Shown here: piece by piece, positions 1-12,049 of the stretch | How positions within the stretch are numbered: position 1 is the stretch's first letter | Layout: the number at the start of each line of letters is the position of its first letter | NCBI RefSeq assembly: GCF_030272615.1 | Contig: NC_081413.1 | Coordinates: forward strand, 723,319,649-723,383,648 | From: Cryptomeria japonica | Lineage: Eukaryota > Streptophyta > Pinopsida > Cupressales > Cupressaceae | Reading direction: 5' to 3' | DNA length: 64,000 nt | Translations under genes and position numbers: made by a program | The notes under the pieces: generated by a model | Seen by the model: the letters and a program-made list of their open reading frames with translations, nothing else | Databases searched by the model: none | Told to the model about the DNA's origin: nothing

Positions 1-900
1 ACCACTCTCAAGGTACAAATATTAAGACCCACTCCGTCATCTATCAAGACTCGTTGGATTTTACAATTATGGACAAAGACTTCAAGATGCAAAGGATCAT
101 TATGAGGAAGCTTGTCAGGGGAAATATCATTATCAGAAAATGTGACATTTTGGGAAACAGCTAGATGTCCTATCCGGGCTTGGAACTGGTCAACATCAAT
201 GTCTGTCAGGACAGTAGACTCAGTTAGAGGTTTATCTAAGACTACACGATGCATAGGGGACATTTTTAACAACTCAAGGATTGATATTTGTGCAGGTGTC
301 CTTCCTAGATGATCCAAGAGATTATACTGACTTGCATGAGTTGGCTTGGGAGGAGCTATGGGAGCTCCTTTCAAGACTATTTTGGATCGACGAGTGGTGA
401 CTGTGCAAGAAGGATCTTGTTCTTTTATTTGTATGGTGGAAACATACTCATTTGACGCTCGAAAACAATTAATGACATTGTTATAACCAGTGTTTGTATA
501 ATTTGCTGTTTGGGTAGAGTTTGACGAAGATGCTTTACCCTTGTCATGATCAAGCAAAGGAGTTTTGAAAATTGTATGATTAGTATTAGAGGTCATGTTG
601 GGTGGATCTATCTCAATTACTCCTTGTTCTAACAAGTCTTGAATCATATGTTTCAATTGAAAACATGACGCAGTTTTATGTCCTTTTGATCGATGGTACT
701 CACAATATGCATTATCATTCCACCAATGCGGCTTTACCGTTGGTTCTGCCTTGATATCGGGTAGCTTGATTAATTTTGCTTGTATTAATTGTTTCATTAC
801 TGATTCAATAGGCTCTCCCAATGGCGTAAATTGTCGAGGAGGCCCATCTCTTGATCGGAAAGGTTTGCGTTGTTGGCTTTGTTGCTGACCTTGTTGTTGA
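1..900 (-). other. gag C-terminus to protease region of the left-edge Gypsy fossil
   Basis: Minus-strand translation shows a CEYH...GHKTASCFQLKHMIQDL segment (about 630-710), followed by a linker and an aspartic-protease-like motif near 1-60 (VLIDDG...NICTL). This order, a His/Cys segment then a retropepsin, is standard in non-chromoviral plant Gypsy elements. The region is cut by the window edge. Confidence 0.55.
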
Positions 901-1079
901 TTATATTGTTGAGCATGCTATTGGTATTGCGGTTGTTGAGTAACATTGCTCATTGGTGTTCAATTTTGTTCCATCGTTGACATATTAGGAACACTCAATT
1001 TCTTGATTGTGAATGGGGGTTGATTTGCATTCACCACTCTTGCATCAACAACACCATCATTAGTGACATTCTTGTTTTT

Positions 1080-3366
1080 ATACCAAAAATCTATTTTCCC
1101 CTGAATTATTTGTGTTGTCACTGTTTTTATTGAGCTTAATAATTCCCTTAGCTACAAGCACAGTTTCAATGTTCATCCCTTTCTTAATGAGCTTCTCAAT
1201 AGTACTGGGACTTTTCAATTTGGGCTCATAGATCATTTCTGGGACTAAATTTTGGATAAACAGATTCACTCGTTGTTCTTCAGGTATATATAGGGAAGAA
1301 TGACTATACAAGCTTCGCCATCATTGCAAGAAAGTCACTAATGGTTCACCTTGCTTTTGCTTGGTGTTACATAAATTTGACATAGTCACATCACTATCAA
1401 TGTTGAACGCAAAATGAGATATAAACTTTTGAGCCAATTCCGACCAAGTCTTTATATTTCTTGGCAAATGCGAATACCAATCCATGGCTTGTCTCGTGAG
1501 ACTTCATGCAAATAAGCGCATTAAATATGTTTCTTCATAGCTCACTTCAGTACATGCCGCGAAAAATGCTTGAATGTGATCTTTTGGATTGCCATTCCCT
1601 TTATATTTCTCAAAATTTGGTGCCTCAAAATGCTTAGGGAATGGAGGCATGTATAAACTCTTATCAAATGGATTAGGACATAAATCTTGATCTGTATACA
1701 GCTTCTTTGTTCCTTTAGTTTCCAATGCGTCAACTTGTCGTTGCAATTTCTCAAGTTGTTGTGCAATTGTATCCAATTTTGGAGGTTCATCATTAATAAT
1801 CCTGGTAGGTACTCTTTGCCGATACATCGTGTTTCCGATCGGTTGTTGATACTCCAAAATTGTCGTCTTTGGTGTCTCCGGCATATAATGTTCTTGGTAC
1901 ACCTCTTGTTGTTGTGGTAGTGCCATGCCTTGATATTGACCATGTTGTTGTGCTTCTTGCAGCCTAGGTTGATATTGCAATTGAGGATATTGTTGATGTT
2001 GCACAGGTGCCAATTGTGGTTGTGGAGCATGATAACTTGTTTGTCTTAGCGCATATTGAGGCACATGTTGTTGATGCTACCGAATCGGAATTTGCTGACC
2101 TTGTGCCAATTGTTGTCATCGCGGTGTAAATCCCATCATTTGCAAAAAACTTTGTTTAGGTGGTTTTTGTTGTTTCTCCTTAAGGTGGGGTATGGCACTT
2201 GCATTAGCTTGCTATGTTGTTTGTCCAATCCATTGTGATGGTTGCAGGTTTGCATTAACTTGTAATGAAGTAGAAGGCGCTGCAATTTGCTGTCGACTGC
2301 GATATTGTTGTTGTTATGCATTGCTTGTTTGCACATTCGATTGTCCCATTTGCATATTACTTAATTGTTGCAACATTTGTTGTTGGTGCATACCACTATC
2401 CATAGCTCTTTGTGTCACCATTATAGAAGGATCTGTCACAATAGTGTTTGGCAAATATATTGAGCTTAATGGGACATAAGAACGTTGTTGCATTGTGGAA
2501 TCATTTTGAACATTAGTGATATTAGGCATTCCAGTCGTGAAGCTTTCTTGCATCTTAGATTTTGATTCAACTTTACGCATGTGAGGAACCACTTCTTGTT
2601 GAGGAACCATTATCAATACTTGCATGGTCTTCATTTGATCTTGTATTACAGGCGTTGTGTTGAATAATGGATTATTTATTGTCTCAAATGGTGACTTTTG
2701 AGGAATAGTCACTGTCAACGCCTTTGAAGTACGTTTACTCATCAAGGTAGGTTGAAGCTCTTGTTGCACATTTTCTTCATTTGGATGTGAAGAGAAACTT
2801 AACAGCTCACTACCTTGCTGTGTTTGCACATTAATTTTCTCATTTGAGGAAGCCACATTACTCATCATGTTAATATATTTTTGCGGGAACATCTTAAAGA
2901 CTTTGTTCAATAATTTATCCATCCTTTTTGTTAACTTTGGATCTTGAAGGAACATATCAACATCATCAGAAGCATCAGAATCTGATGAAGAATCTGGTTG
3001 GACATTTGGATTTGTTTCTTGTTGAATGCCTTGATCTGAACCAAATCCTTGTGAAAGAGTTTGTTCCTCATATAATGTTTGAGTTTGAATGTCATGTTGC
3101 ATGTTTGGTTGATTCCAATTGAAAGGTGCATTTCCTTTTGGTGTTGGTGGAACACTCCCATGTCCTGGTTTCATGGGTACAAACACTGGTTCATATAATG
3201 GAGGTGGTCCAAGTTGAACCATTCCATATGGTGGCAATGATGTGTTTGATGAACCTTCAACTTGCACTGTTTGACTAGTTTGAAACTGCGAATTTGCTAT
3301 GTTGTCCATGGGTTGATACGTTGGTTCGCCCATCTTCTTAGATTTTGACCTTGTCTCAACAGGCAT
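1080..3366 (-). other. gag region of the left-edge Gypsy fossil
   Basis: The minus strand begins MPVETRSKSKKMGEP at 3366. A long Gln/Pro-rich N-terminal region follows, then the conserved gag core around 1100-1640 (NFEKYKGNGNPKDHI, then EEQRVNLFIQNL). The Gln-rich, low-complexity N-terminal half is unusually long for a plant gag and matches the dense CAA/TTG repeats seen in the DNA at 1850-2400. The region is broken in several places and is treated as a fossil. Gag would form the virus-like particle around the element RNA. Confidence 0.7.
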
Positions 3367-5312
3367 GTCACTTATGCAAATGCAATATTTTTGGAATTTT
3401 TGAAGGATAATATATGATATGCCACTAAATGCAAACTAAATAGATGAAAATGCAATTTATGTTTTTGGTTGTTTTTGAAGATTTTGACAAACTTTTGAAA
3501 TGCAAATCTAAAAGAGACCTTTAGGAAATTGAAATGATGTCTAGACCTCAAAGGACAAAAGGACAAAAGGTTTGATAAGGTCCAGACTTCCTAACAATGA
3601 CTTAAGGTTTATCAAAGATATGGATTACTCAAGTATGACAAGACCTAGTTTTGACACTATATGCAAAGGGACAATTGCTATGATATGATAATGACTTAAG
3701 CTTAATAATGGGACTTAGGGTATGCAAATATGAATGTATGATAATGATATTACTCTAATGCAAGAGGACATATGCAAATGGATGACCCTTATTGATATGC
3801 AAAGGAGTATGACTTAGATGAAACTTAACCTTGACAATGAACTTGCAAAATACAAACCTAGGATGAACCTAAATCTAAGTGACATAAATGTTGAGACAAG
3901 ATTTTGACAAATGTTTGACAACCATGTTTGAAGGCGTTTTGAACTTTGTTGGATGAAATGCTCTTATGTTTAATCTTGTTTGGAATCAATTTGTCTTGTT
4001 TTGAAATGAGATGCAATTCAACTTTTGACAATCAAAGAAGACAAGATATTTCCACTTAGACTCAAGACAATCATGCTCATTCACACATTTCTTATGGTAA
4101 GCAAGGACATTAGGTACTTGAGAGGTAGACTCATTATGGGATTCAAGGAGAATACATAGATTCTTGACCCCACGGACTCCCCTCCACGGCACTCACTTCT
4201 CAAGGCAGCCAAGCATCAGTCCCCATGGAAATCTCCCCATGGCAAACTTAGTATCTCTTCCAAGTATCTAAATTTGTCCTTCTCAAGCAACTAGAAGGTT
4301 TTTTGGCCTCTAAAAACAAGGTGTTTAGTAAGGATTTCTGTTAAGTGTTACTCCTTGATGTCATGCAAGTATGATTGAGACATTAAGCCCACCAAGATAC
4401 CAAACAAATGTAGTCGCACAAGCACAATTTAGATCATGAGGTCCTACTTAGATGTTGATATGAGAAAGAGTTCAAGGGTCATCACTTCCCAAGTAACTAC
4501 AATTCCCACGTAACCCTTCCTTCAAAGCTTTTGCTCATCAAGTATTTGTTTATAGTGAGTTAGAATGCCAAGGTATTCTAGCTGTACTCACTTTGGGTCG
4601 TTCCCTTCTCACGATTATCACTTGCTTGCAAAAGCAAATGGTTGGGAAGGCAAGCCCTCTAAAGGTGACACACAATCAAAACAAAGAGCATGGTATCGAA
4701 GATCTAGATTTATGATCACCCTAAGAAGGATGAGAGCATACTCTCCTACTCCAATGTCACACTCAACAATCAAAGCAAAAACATGTTCATTCCAACCTAT
4801 TTAGAAATCATACTAGGTGCCTATAACATTAATGACAAACACAAAGTTTAGTTGTTTCTCCAAGGCAACCTGCAAAACCCAAGTTAGAAGTTTGAGGTGT
4901 TTATTCTTTGACTATTGATTCTGCATAAAACATGTTAGGAGTTTCATTTGTTGTCTATGTCATGCGTATGCCAAGATGTTGCACAGATAATTAGTACCAA
5001 AAACCAAAAAACAGAAAACAGAATGCAAAAACAAAACAAATTTTTAAGCAAAACACTGCCTTTTTACCTCTGTTCTGGACTTTACATAGGCGCAGAACTC
5101 ATGACACAGGCGCAGAACTCATGACACAAGTGTATAATGTCATTAACACAAGCACAAAATGTGTAACACAGGCGCAGGTTGTCTCACACAAGCGCAGAAG
5201 TCCCCAGAACGCCCTGCATTACCCTGTTTCTTGGGTTTTTGACCTGCAAAACATCTCAAAAGCACTCAAAAGCATAATTAGGGGGTTAGTTCACATCGAG
5301 TTCACCAATTAA
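3367..5312 (-). other. Leader (5' untranslated) region of the left-edge Gypsy fossil
   Basis: About 1.95 kb between the LTR and gag with no long open frame. It contains two perfect copies of the 20-bp unit AGGCGCAGAACTCATGACAC (about 5092-5131) followed by shorter degenerate copies of CACAGGCGCAG up to about 5200. Long leaders are usual in this group. No host gene is visible. Confidence 0.5.
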
Positions 5313-6809
5313 TGTGAGGTAGGAAATCAGAAATCATCAAAGCATATCAAAACTAATCTAGCTCAATCACGAAAGCACAAATGCAATGATCTATCCTAAA
5401 ACACACTCAATAGAGACATGAAATAAAAACATTCAATACTAAAGATTATGCAAACCAGATGTAGACTTGAATGCTCCTTCATGCGGCTCCATTGTCCTTC
5501 TTTCTTCTCCAAATAGCCTTTGTTTGTGGATCTCACCTTCAAGTGCACACACCTAATGTGAAAGCAAGATGGATATTGGCACAAGAGTACTCAAAGCGTG
5601 ATTGATTAGAAATTCGATAACCTGATTATTCTCATTCTCATTAGTTGGGATTGAAGAAATTCATCCAATTTATAGAGAAATTGGAGAAAAAGACCAAATT
5701 AGCATGATTCAATTCGAATGGAAATTGCAAATCAAACATGTCAATTATGACAAATTATGCACCTTCTATGCAAAATTTGATTGATTGATAATTAATGACA
5801 ATTTATGAAAAATTTCTATGTCAAAATTGATTGATTGTCAATTATGACAAATTATGACAAATTTCTATGTCATTCCCATGAAATTAGGAGAAAAATAGGA
5901 GAGAATTGAAATTAGGAAATTAGAAAATTAGAAAATTGAAATTGATGAAAATTAGGAATTAGAAATTGATGGAAAATAGGAAATTAAGTGAATTAATTAA
6001 TAATTTGTCATTTATTAATTAATTCACAAAAAGAGGAATAATTAGCCAATTAAATGAACATTTAATTGCGATGAGAAGACTTAGGATAAATAAATAATTT
6101 ATTAATCCTAGAGAGAGAAATGACAAACAGGGTTAAATGATTAAATCATGAAACCCTAGAAGATGAATTAGCAATGCGAGAATGACAATTAGGTCTTGAC
6201 AAAAGATAATTAATGTCGATCATGATTTTGAATTGATAAATGACCAATGCGATAAATGATTTGATTGATAAATGTGCCAATTGACGAGGAACAATGACTA
6301 ATTGACCCAAATTGACATGATTGAGAAGGACGATGACGATCGATGACAAATCGATGACAAAATTGACAAGAGGACAAGGATCGATGACAAAATGGATTGC
6401 AAAACGACAAGATTGAAAAAGACCACGATCGATGACAAATCGATCGCAAAATGACAAGATTGAAAAATGACAACAATTGATGACAAATCGATCGCAAAAT
6501 GACAAGATTGATAAGAGGACAAAACCCTAATTAGGATTGACGATGTCCAAAATGATGACAAATGAACACGCACATTGATGCGACAGGATAAGATTGACCA
6601 AAATCATGACTAAAAGTTGTTGTCGACAAGACCGAATTCGAAAGCGAGACAAATGAAGAATGTAGAAGAATGACTCGATGCTCGCAAATGATAAAGATCA
6701 AGTGCGAATCATAGGAGAAATGTTAATGTGACGCAAAAACCTAAAATGAGGCAATGCGCAAATGTTAAAGTATGACTCCGCAAGTGTTGACCATTTTTAG
6801 ATGTCTACA
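5313..6809 (-). repeat. 5' LTR of the left-edge Gypsy fossil
   Basis: On the minus strand the LTR starts TGTAGACATCTAAAAATGG at 6809, a start typical of a widespread plant Gypsy LTR group. It appears to end ..CCTCACA near 5313, giving about 1.5 kb. The sequence just inside (TTGGTGAACTCGATGTG) is where a primer-binding site should lie, but I could not match it to a tRNA, so the inner border is approximate. The LTR contains a 48-bp tandem array. Confidence 0.6.
6339..6530. repeat. 48-bp tandem array inside the LTR
   Basis: The core GATGACAAATCGATCGC recurs at 6383 (diverged), 6431 and 6479, an exact 48-bp step. A more diverged unit starts near 6342. It lies in the part of the LTR expected to be U3, where tandem promoter or enhancer repeats are common in plant LTRs. 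A promoter role here is inference. Confidence 0.75.
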
Positions 6810-9270
6810 CCACCAATTTGGTATTAAACCACATTGACACACAAGGTTAAAACCTACCTTGAACAAGTTTACCCACAAGAGTACAATCTGTTATCCTTAG
6901 GACTCTGAGAGCATTCCTTGAGAGTACAATTTGGAAAAGAAAACCATAAATATCTTGCAATCTTCAATGTAGGATAATTCCATTATGAACACAATAAATC
7001 TGGTTAGAAACTTGACTTACTAGACTTACAAAAGCTTGAACTTTGAAACAAGTGAATCCTGTGTTAAGACGATAAGAGAGATAAGAAGCCAATATTAGCA
7101 GCGAAGGGAGGAAATAAAAGGGAAACGATATCATGTGAATAGGGAGGAGGATCATAAGGGGCCTCAACAATGATTTTGAGAGAAGGCTTGGGGTTGATTA
7201 TTATTTTGGCAGCAAGATGGGAAGAATACGTTACAGGTCAGTGGAGTTGATCCTTTAACATGGGAAGAAAGGAAGCAAATAAGAATGCAAGGACGTGAGG
7301 GGAGAGAGAAGAGATCCGAAGTAAGATAAAGAGTGATCTCAGTTTGAATGAGATAAGTATGGCCATCCTTGATGATGTTATAACTGCTCCGTGAATTTAG
7401 TTCTTTTCCATGTCTTTGATACTGGTCATTACCCATCTTAAACTATAATTCTTAGAACTAATAAGAATCTATAACTTAGATCTATGCCTTTTCTGTGAAT
7501 CCTCATGCTTTGTTCTATTTTATGGATATTGGAAAATCTATTTTCTTGAAAGTTCTAAAGCCTTTTCAACAAATTCATTTTATGCATGACCGGCGATCAC
7601 ATTAGCTTGAGGAATATTGTCATACAGTTCACACTTGCTCTCCTTGTTATCATATTTTGCATGCATACCAGTGTGTGGATCCCTTTATGAGTGTTAATGA
7701 TATTTAGATTGTTTCTCATAATTTTTTAGAGGGAAATTAGATGCAATCTAGTTATTTAGGAAACCACTTCATTTGCAATTGTTGTTCAGATTTGTACCTT
7801 TTCCTCCATCCCCTAGTCGACTTTATTGGCCTTGGCACATTGCTTATGACTGTTAGTTATAAATAGCTTATAATGGTGAAGTATATGTATGACCACCAAG
7901 GGAATCCTTTTGCAACCTTTATTATAGAGTTCATTGTTTATCAGATGATACTGTCTTATCTACTTTCATTTCTTTTAATACATATCGATTGACTAAAGCA
8001 ATTATTTTATAAATACACATGTAGAGAGTTTTAAGATCAATATTAGAAAGAATAATGGAGTAGGATGCTTTATTCTCATAGTATTGAGGCGATTCAAAGT
8101 ATATTATATAATTTCTATTTTTATATATAAAATTATAGTCATAAAGAAAAACTATAGATACATATAGTATGTTGAATACAGTAGTATACTTTCTGTATAG
8201 ACAAATTAACATAATCTTGGGTGCATAGTGTTGATAATGCTTATATTATCCAAATCTACATAAACTATACTTATTTTAATGTTTCATGACAACCCTTGGT
8301 GCAAATCACATGCAATTATGATCATTAGATTTAAGAAAAATTAAGTAAATTTGTGCATTAAATAACTAAAGAATCAAAGATTTGAATATTGATTGACTCA
8401 AATTAAATATGAGATCTTTAAAGGATCGATAATTGTTATGAAACTGAAAAGTCTTGAGTAGTTAATGATTCTTGTGGTTAATTATAAATTGAATAAACAT
8501 TAGGTTAGATATCATATGGTATGTTAGCCATCAAAAGGGGAGTTAAATGATTGTTACTATGTGGTTTGTTAATATGATGTTATTATAAAATCCTCTTGCA
8601 TAGTTGTTAGATTGTATTGCCTACGGGATTGTATAGTATTCTTATCGGTACAAATTGGTGTATAAGATTGCATTTATATGATAGTACATATGTTTTGCAA
8701 TGGTTGTTGATTGAGTTCTCTAGAGCTTATCTAGGGATGAGATCTATTTCAATAATCGTTGAACCTAATAAGAAGAGTATCTTGGATTATAGGTGGGAAG
8801 TCCTATACTTTTTATTGAATCTAGTTTGTTTATTAGCATATTTAAATATCATAACAATATCTCATATGATTAATAAATTGGTGATATTTATGTTTAAGAT
8901 TGACTTTATGAAATAAATGATGTCTTAAAAGTCATATTGGGAGTAGAATATTCACTAGCTCAGTCTTTATTACCAACTCATAGTAACTTTGATGTTGTGT
9001 ATATCTTTTAGGACTTTTTATGATTGATCTGTATTCATAGTCTTGGGAAGTTAGCAATTAAATATGCAAGATTGTTCCTAGCTTGCTTATATAAGAAATT
9101 GTTTGATCCATTATCATTCATCTCTTGAACTAATGGGTCTATAGTTATGTCATGGTGCATTTGTATGCGCAAAAATGCTCTTATATGCTCTTTTGCTCGA
9201 GTAAGAGCCGCTGACAAAAATATCAATGGGAGGCAATTTGGCACGTGTGTGAGAGGTTGCAGAGAAGGCA
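6810..9270. other. No recognisable gene; AT-rich intergenic or decayed sequence
   Basis: Both strands were read. The longest open frame, 8617-8916 (+, 99 codons), has no recognisable motif, no obvious promoter and no neighbouring exon, so I do not call it a gene. There is no clear TG..CA element border after 6809. Confidence 0.5.
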
Positions 9271-9408
9271 TTGGCAGAATTGTTGAGTCGAGGTAGTCTA
9301 GTAGAATTGCTAAATTGAGGAAGATTGGTAGAATTGTTGAATTGAGATGGATTGGCAAAATTGTTCATTTGGGATAGTTAGGTAAAATAATTGATTTGAG
9401 ATAGTCAA
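9271..9408. repeat. 27-bp minisatellite (about 5 units)
   Basis: The unit GGTAGAATTGTTGAATTGAG repeats with a step of about 27 bp, a multiple of 3. The minus-strand translation is therefore a 9-residue repeat of the form NSTxLPxxN. No larger coding context supports a real protein. Confidence 0.6.
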
Positions 9409-10020
9409 GTGTAAGGAAATTGATGGTGTATCTTCTAGCACAATGGTTGTTGGGTAGGTGCAAGGAAGGGCTTGATTGCCATCATGAGTAGATGGGTAGA
9501 GGACAAGACACAAAGAATATTGCTCAATGGAGAGCAAGGGCAAAGAGCAATCATGAGACACAATTGATGGCCAAGAACGCAAAGACGATGGTTAGGTTGG
9601 ATGTGATAATGGAAGAGGCAACACAAAAAGAGAGGATCAATACGACTAGAGGAGAGAAGGATGGTGTGAAGGCACAAACATTCTTATGGGGAGGACTTGA
9701 GGAGTTGATGAAGTTGGTATTGATAAAGGGGCATAGCTTTGTTCAAGAAGGGGTCACAGACACAAAGAAGGTAAAATTTCATGAAGAGGATGTTGTGTGG
9801 TGGTGTAGCAAAAGGATAGAGAGATCTCTAGGAGGGGAGATCATGTAGAGGTAAGGAAGGAGTGTGAAAGTGGGAGTAGATGGTCGCAAAACTATTGGAT
9901 GAGGTGTTGCATTGCAAAGCGTGACCAAAGTGGTTGCGAAGGCTTGAAGCCAACAAGTTTAAGAGTGCATAGGAGATTACTTTTTTAGGCAATGCATGTA
10001 GGGAACTATTTAGCAAGTAG
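9409..10020. other. Purine-rich stretch without a supported gene
   Basis: A 119-codon open frame at 9492-9848 (+) is rich in Lys, Glu and Arg because the DNA is GA-rich. No domain is visible and I do not support it as a gene. Confidence 0.4.
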
Positions 10021-10220
10021 CCTAGTCCAAGTCCTCTGGAGCAACAAAGAGTAAAAGGACCCCATGGAGGTTTTAGTGGAAGCATAGGAGCTTGAAGGAA
10101 AGGCTCTAGAGGACTTTCGTCCTAGTCCAAGTCCTTTGGAGCAACAAAGAATAAAAGGACCCCATGGAGGTTGGAGTTGAAGCATAGGAGCTTGAAGGAA
10201 AGGCTCTAGAGGACTTTCAT
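10021..10220. repeat. 100-bp exact-period tandem duplication
   Basis: Two adjacent copies, 10021-10120 and 10121-10220, both begin CCTAGTCCAAGTCCT and end GAGGACTTTC. They differ at only a handful of positions and show no length change. The copy is clean enough to be a fairly recent local duplication. Confidence 0.85.
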
Positions 10221-10617
10221 CTTGCCTCTATTGTAAATATGTAGACGCTCTAACTTCATTAAAAGAATGAATACTCTTTATTCTTCAAACAAATCTATAA
10301 TTCATTAGTAGAGAGGTTGCAATCTCTAAAAATCAAGGTAAGTGGGGATAGCAATCTGATATTTTCTTTAAGGCCTAGCTCCTACTCTCTAAAAGTTTCA
10401 ACAAGTTTTATATGCCAACAATGTTTATATGCTTGAAGCGAAGGCTTGAAGCCAACAAGTTTTATATTCCCGACAGTATTGGCTTGTCGAATGGGTGGCA
10501 GAATACTGTCAGAATTCTGACAACAAAGAGTAACATGTCTGATGGGCATGTTATATGCCCGACAATATTGGCTTTTCGGAATGGCAGTCACATTCACTGT
10601 CGGACGTGTCTTGGTTT

Positions 10618-10635
10618 CCGTCAAAATTTTGACGG
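10618..10635. repeat. Perfect 18-bp palindrome within an inverted-repeat-rich patch
   Basis: CCGTCAAAATTTTGACGG equals its own reverse complement. Nearby, GACAGTATT (about 10477) pairs with AATACTGTC (about 10504). The patch 10470-10700 is dense in CCGA/TCGG and GTCAGAATTCTGAC-like symmetry. Its function is unknown. Confidence 0.7.
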
Positions 10636-11144
10636 CCTAGAGTATGTCGGAACATCCGACGATGATTTTGGTTGGTTTTCCGATGAAATGTAGTCAAAAA
10701 TCCGATGAATTATCATCAGAATTCAACCCCAAATGTACTAGTGCAAGATACAATAAGGGCTACAACCCCAAAAGGCTCACTGCCTTACAAATATTGTACA
10801 ATGATGAATTACAATTGTTGAACTCCAAAATAGCATCAAACAATGCATGGATGAGTTTCAGTTAAGTGCATAAAGTCTGACTATGCCACCTCTACTACTC
10901 CACTCTTTTTTCTATCTCAATTGGCTATCAGATCACGAATGTACACGTGAAACTACACTAAAGGATTTCTCAATCACAACTTGCTCATACTACTTCACAA
11001 CATACACCAAAAATATCTTCTACTCCAATCTTATATATCCACAATCACAAACTAGACAATTATCAAGTTGACATGTAGTATAACGTTTAATCATGAATCG
11101 ACTCCAATTGGATCACCCAAAACATGATAAAATAATTTTTATAT
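10636..11144. other. No recognisable gene
   Basis: Short open frames only. This is the left flank of the large nested element. The last five bases (11145-11149, GTCGG) form the left target duplication. Confidence 0.5.
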
Positions 11145-11149
11145 GTCGG

Positions 11150-11941
11150 TGATGCAGGAGCATCCCCGATTCATGGCAATCTTGCATCAACCAAAAATAT
11201 TTCTTTATGTTTTACTTTCTATTTGTAGTTTCAGAATTTCTCTCTGTATTTCCCGAATTTGGCTCACCAGAACATGTGGGGTTGGATTTTTCTTGAAGAC
11301 TTGATCATCTACCTTATTCCCAAACTGCGGAGCATTTGGATCATTTTCTGGCAAGTTATCGCTACTGGTTTTCGAGACAATTTTATGTTACTAGTTGTCT
11401 GGACCTATTCGCATTGGTGATCAACCAGATCCTTTCCATAGCTTGCGAAACCCTGAGCATTGATTTTGTTGTTCCTTGGCATGTGGCCGACCTTCCCTTT
11501 GATTCTCACTTTGTCCTTTGGATTTTCTAGAGGAATTTCTTTGGCGGAGGCCGACTTTGTTCCTTTTACATGTTTGGTCTTGTTCTTCGGCATTTGATCC
11601 CTTTTGGGCTGACCGGATCCCCTTGGATCATATAAATCATTGTAAGTAAGCATTAGAATGGAAGATAAGAAGAGATAAATTAATATATAGAACATTGAAG
11701 ATAGATCCTAAGATTTGAGGTCTTGGTTGTGACATGTTCTGTAATTAAGCATGTTTTAGCAGGCTAGTGAGTCGGTTTCTTGAACCCAGTTGTTACCAGT
11801 TGACTGTAATCAGTTTTCATGAAATAAATCGTTCAGTTTTGCATTGCCTCAATAATATCCTTGTGTTTTTCATTGTGTTTACTCTTGCTGACCGGTCCAG
11901 ATTGATCTCTTTGAGGTCCCTCCTAACCAGTGACTGCACCA
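11150..11941 (+). repeat. 5' LTR of the old chromovirus
   Basis: 792 bp, starting TGATGCAGGAGCATCCC and ending GTGACTGCACCA. The borders are fixed by comparison with the solo LTR at 38777-39562, which has a perfect 5-bp duplication, and by the primer site two bases downstream. A GATCATATAAATCATTG stretch near 11625 is a plausible TATA region. Confidence 0.9.
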
Positions 11942-11943
11942 AG

Positions 11944-11961
11944 TGGTATCAGAGTGAGCTT
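11944..11961 (+). other. Primer-binding site (initiator tRNA-Met type)
   Basis: TGGTATCAGAGTGAGC lies two bases after the LTR. It resembles the complement of the plant initiator tRNA-Met 3' end (TGGTATCAGAGC), the usual primer of plant chromoviruses. Confidence 0.85.
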
Positions 11962-12049
11962 TCATTCCAGAATTGTGTTATCCTGAGAAATTTCATTGTA
12001 GGGTGGCCTACTTTGGATCCGACCCACAGCTGCAGAGGACTGGCGTGAA

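Larger units (their letters stand above)
1..6809 (-). mobile_element. Ty3/Gypsy LTR retrotransposon fossil, 5' part only (non-chromovirus, Tat/Athila-like)
   Basis: Read on the minus strand, this holds a 5' LTR (about 5313-6809), a leader, a gag region (about 1080-3366) and the start of a protease region (1 to about 900), and then leaves the window. The gag core has the usual Ty3/Gypsy plant pattern: a fold ending in a WYSHLP-type motif, then a zinc-finger-like segment with CEYH and GHKTASC. The protease region carries a VLIDDG-type active-site motif. These features fit the non-chromoviral Gypsy group of plants; the clade call is inference. The copy is broken, with several breaks in the coding part. 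The 3' half and 3' LTR lie outside, so neither age nor target duplication can be measured. Of its target flank, only the right side is visible. Confidence 0.8.

Noticed and set aside
6146-6573. Three overlapping minus-strand frames (ILSFCDRFVI-type repeats)
   Set aside because: Translations of the 48-bp LTR tandem array. Being open in three frames shows they are repeats, not genes.
8617-8916. 99-codon plus-strand open frame as a membrane protein gene
   Set aside because: Hydrophobic composition follows from T-rich DNA. No promoter, homology or exon context.
9492-9848. 119-codon charged open frame as a gene
   Set aside because: GA-rich low-complexity DNA gives Lys/Glu/Arg-rich frames. No domain recognised.
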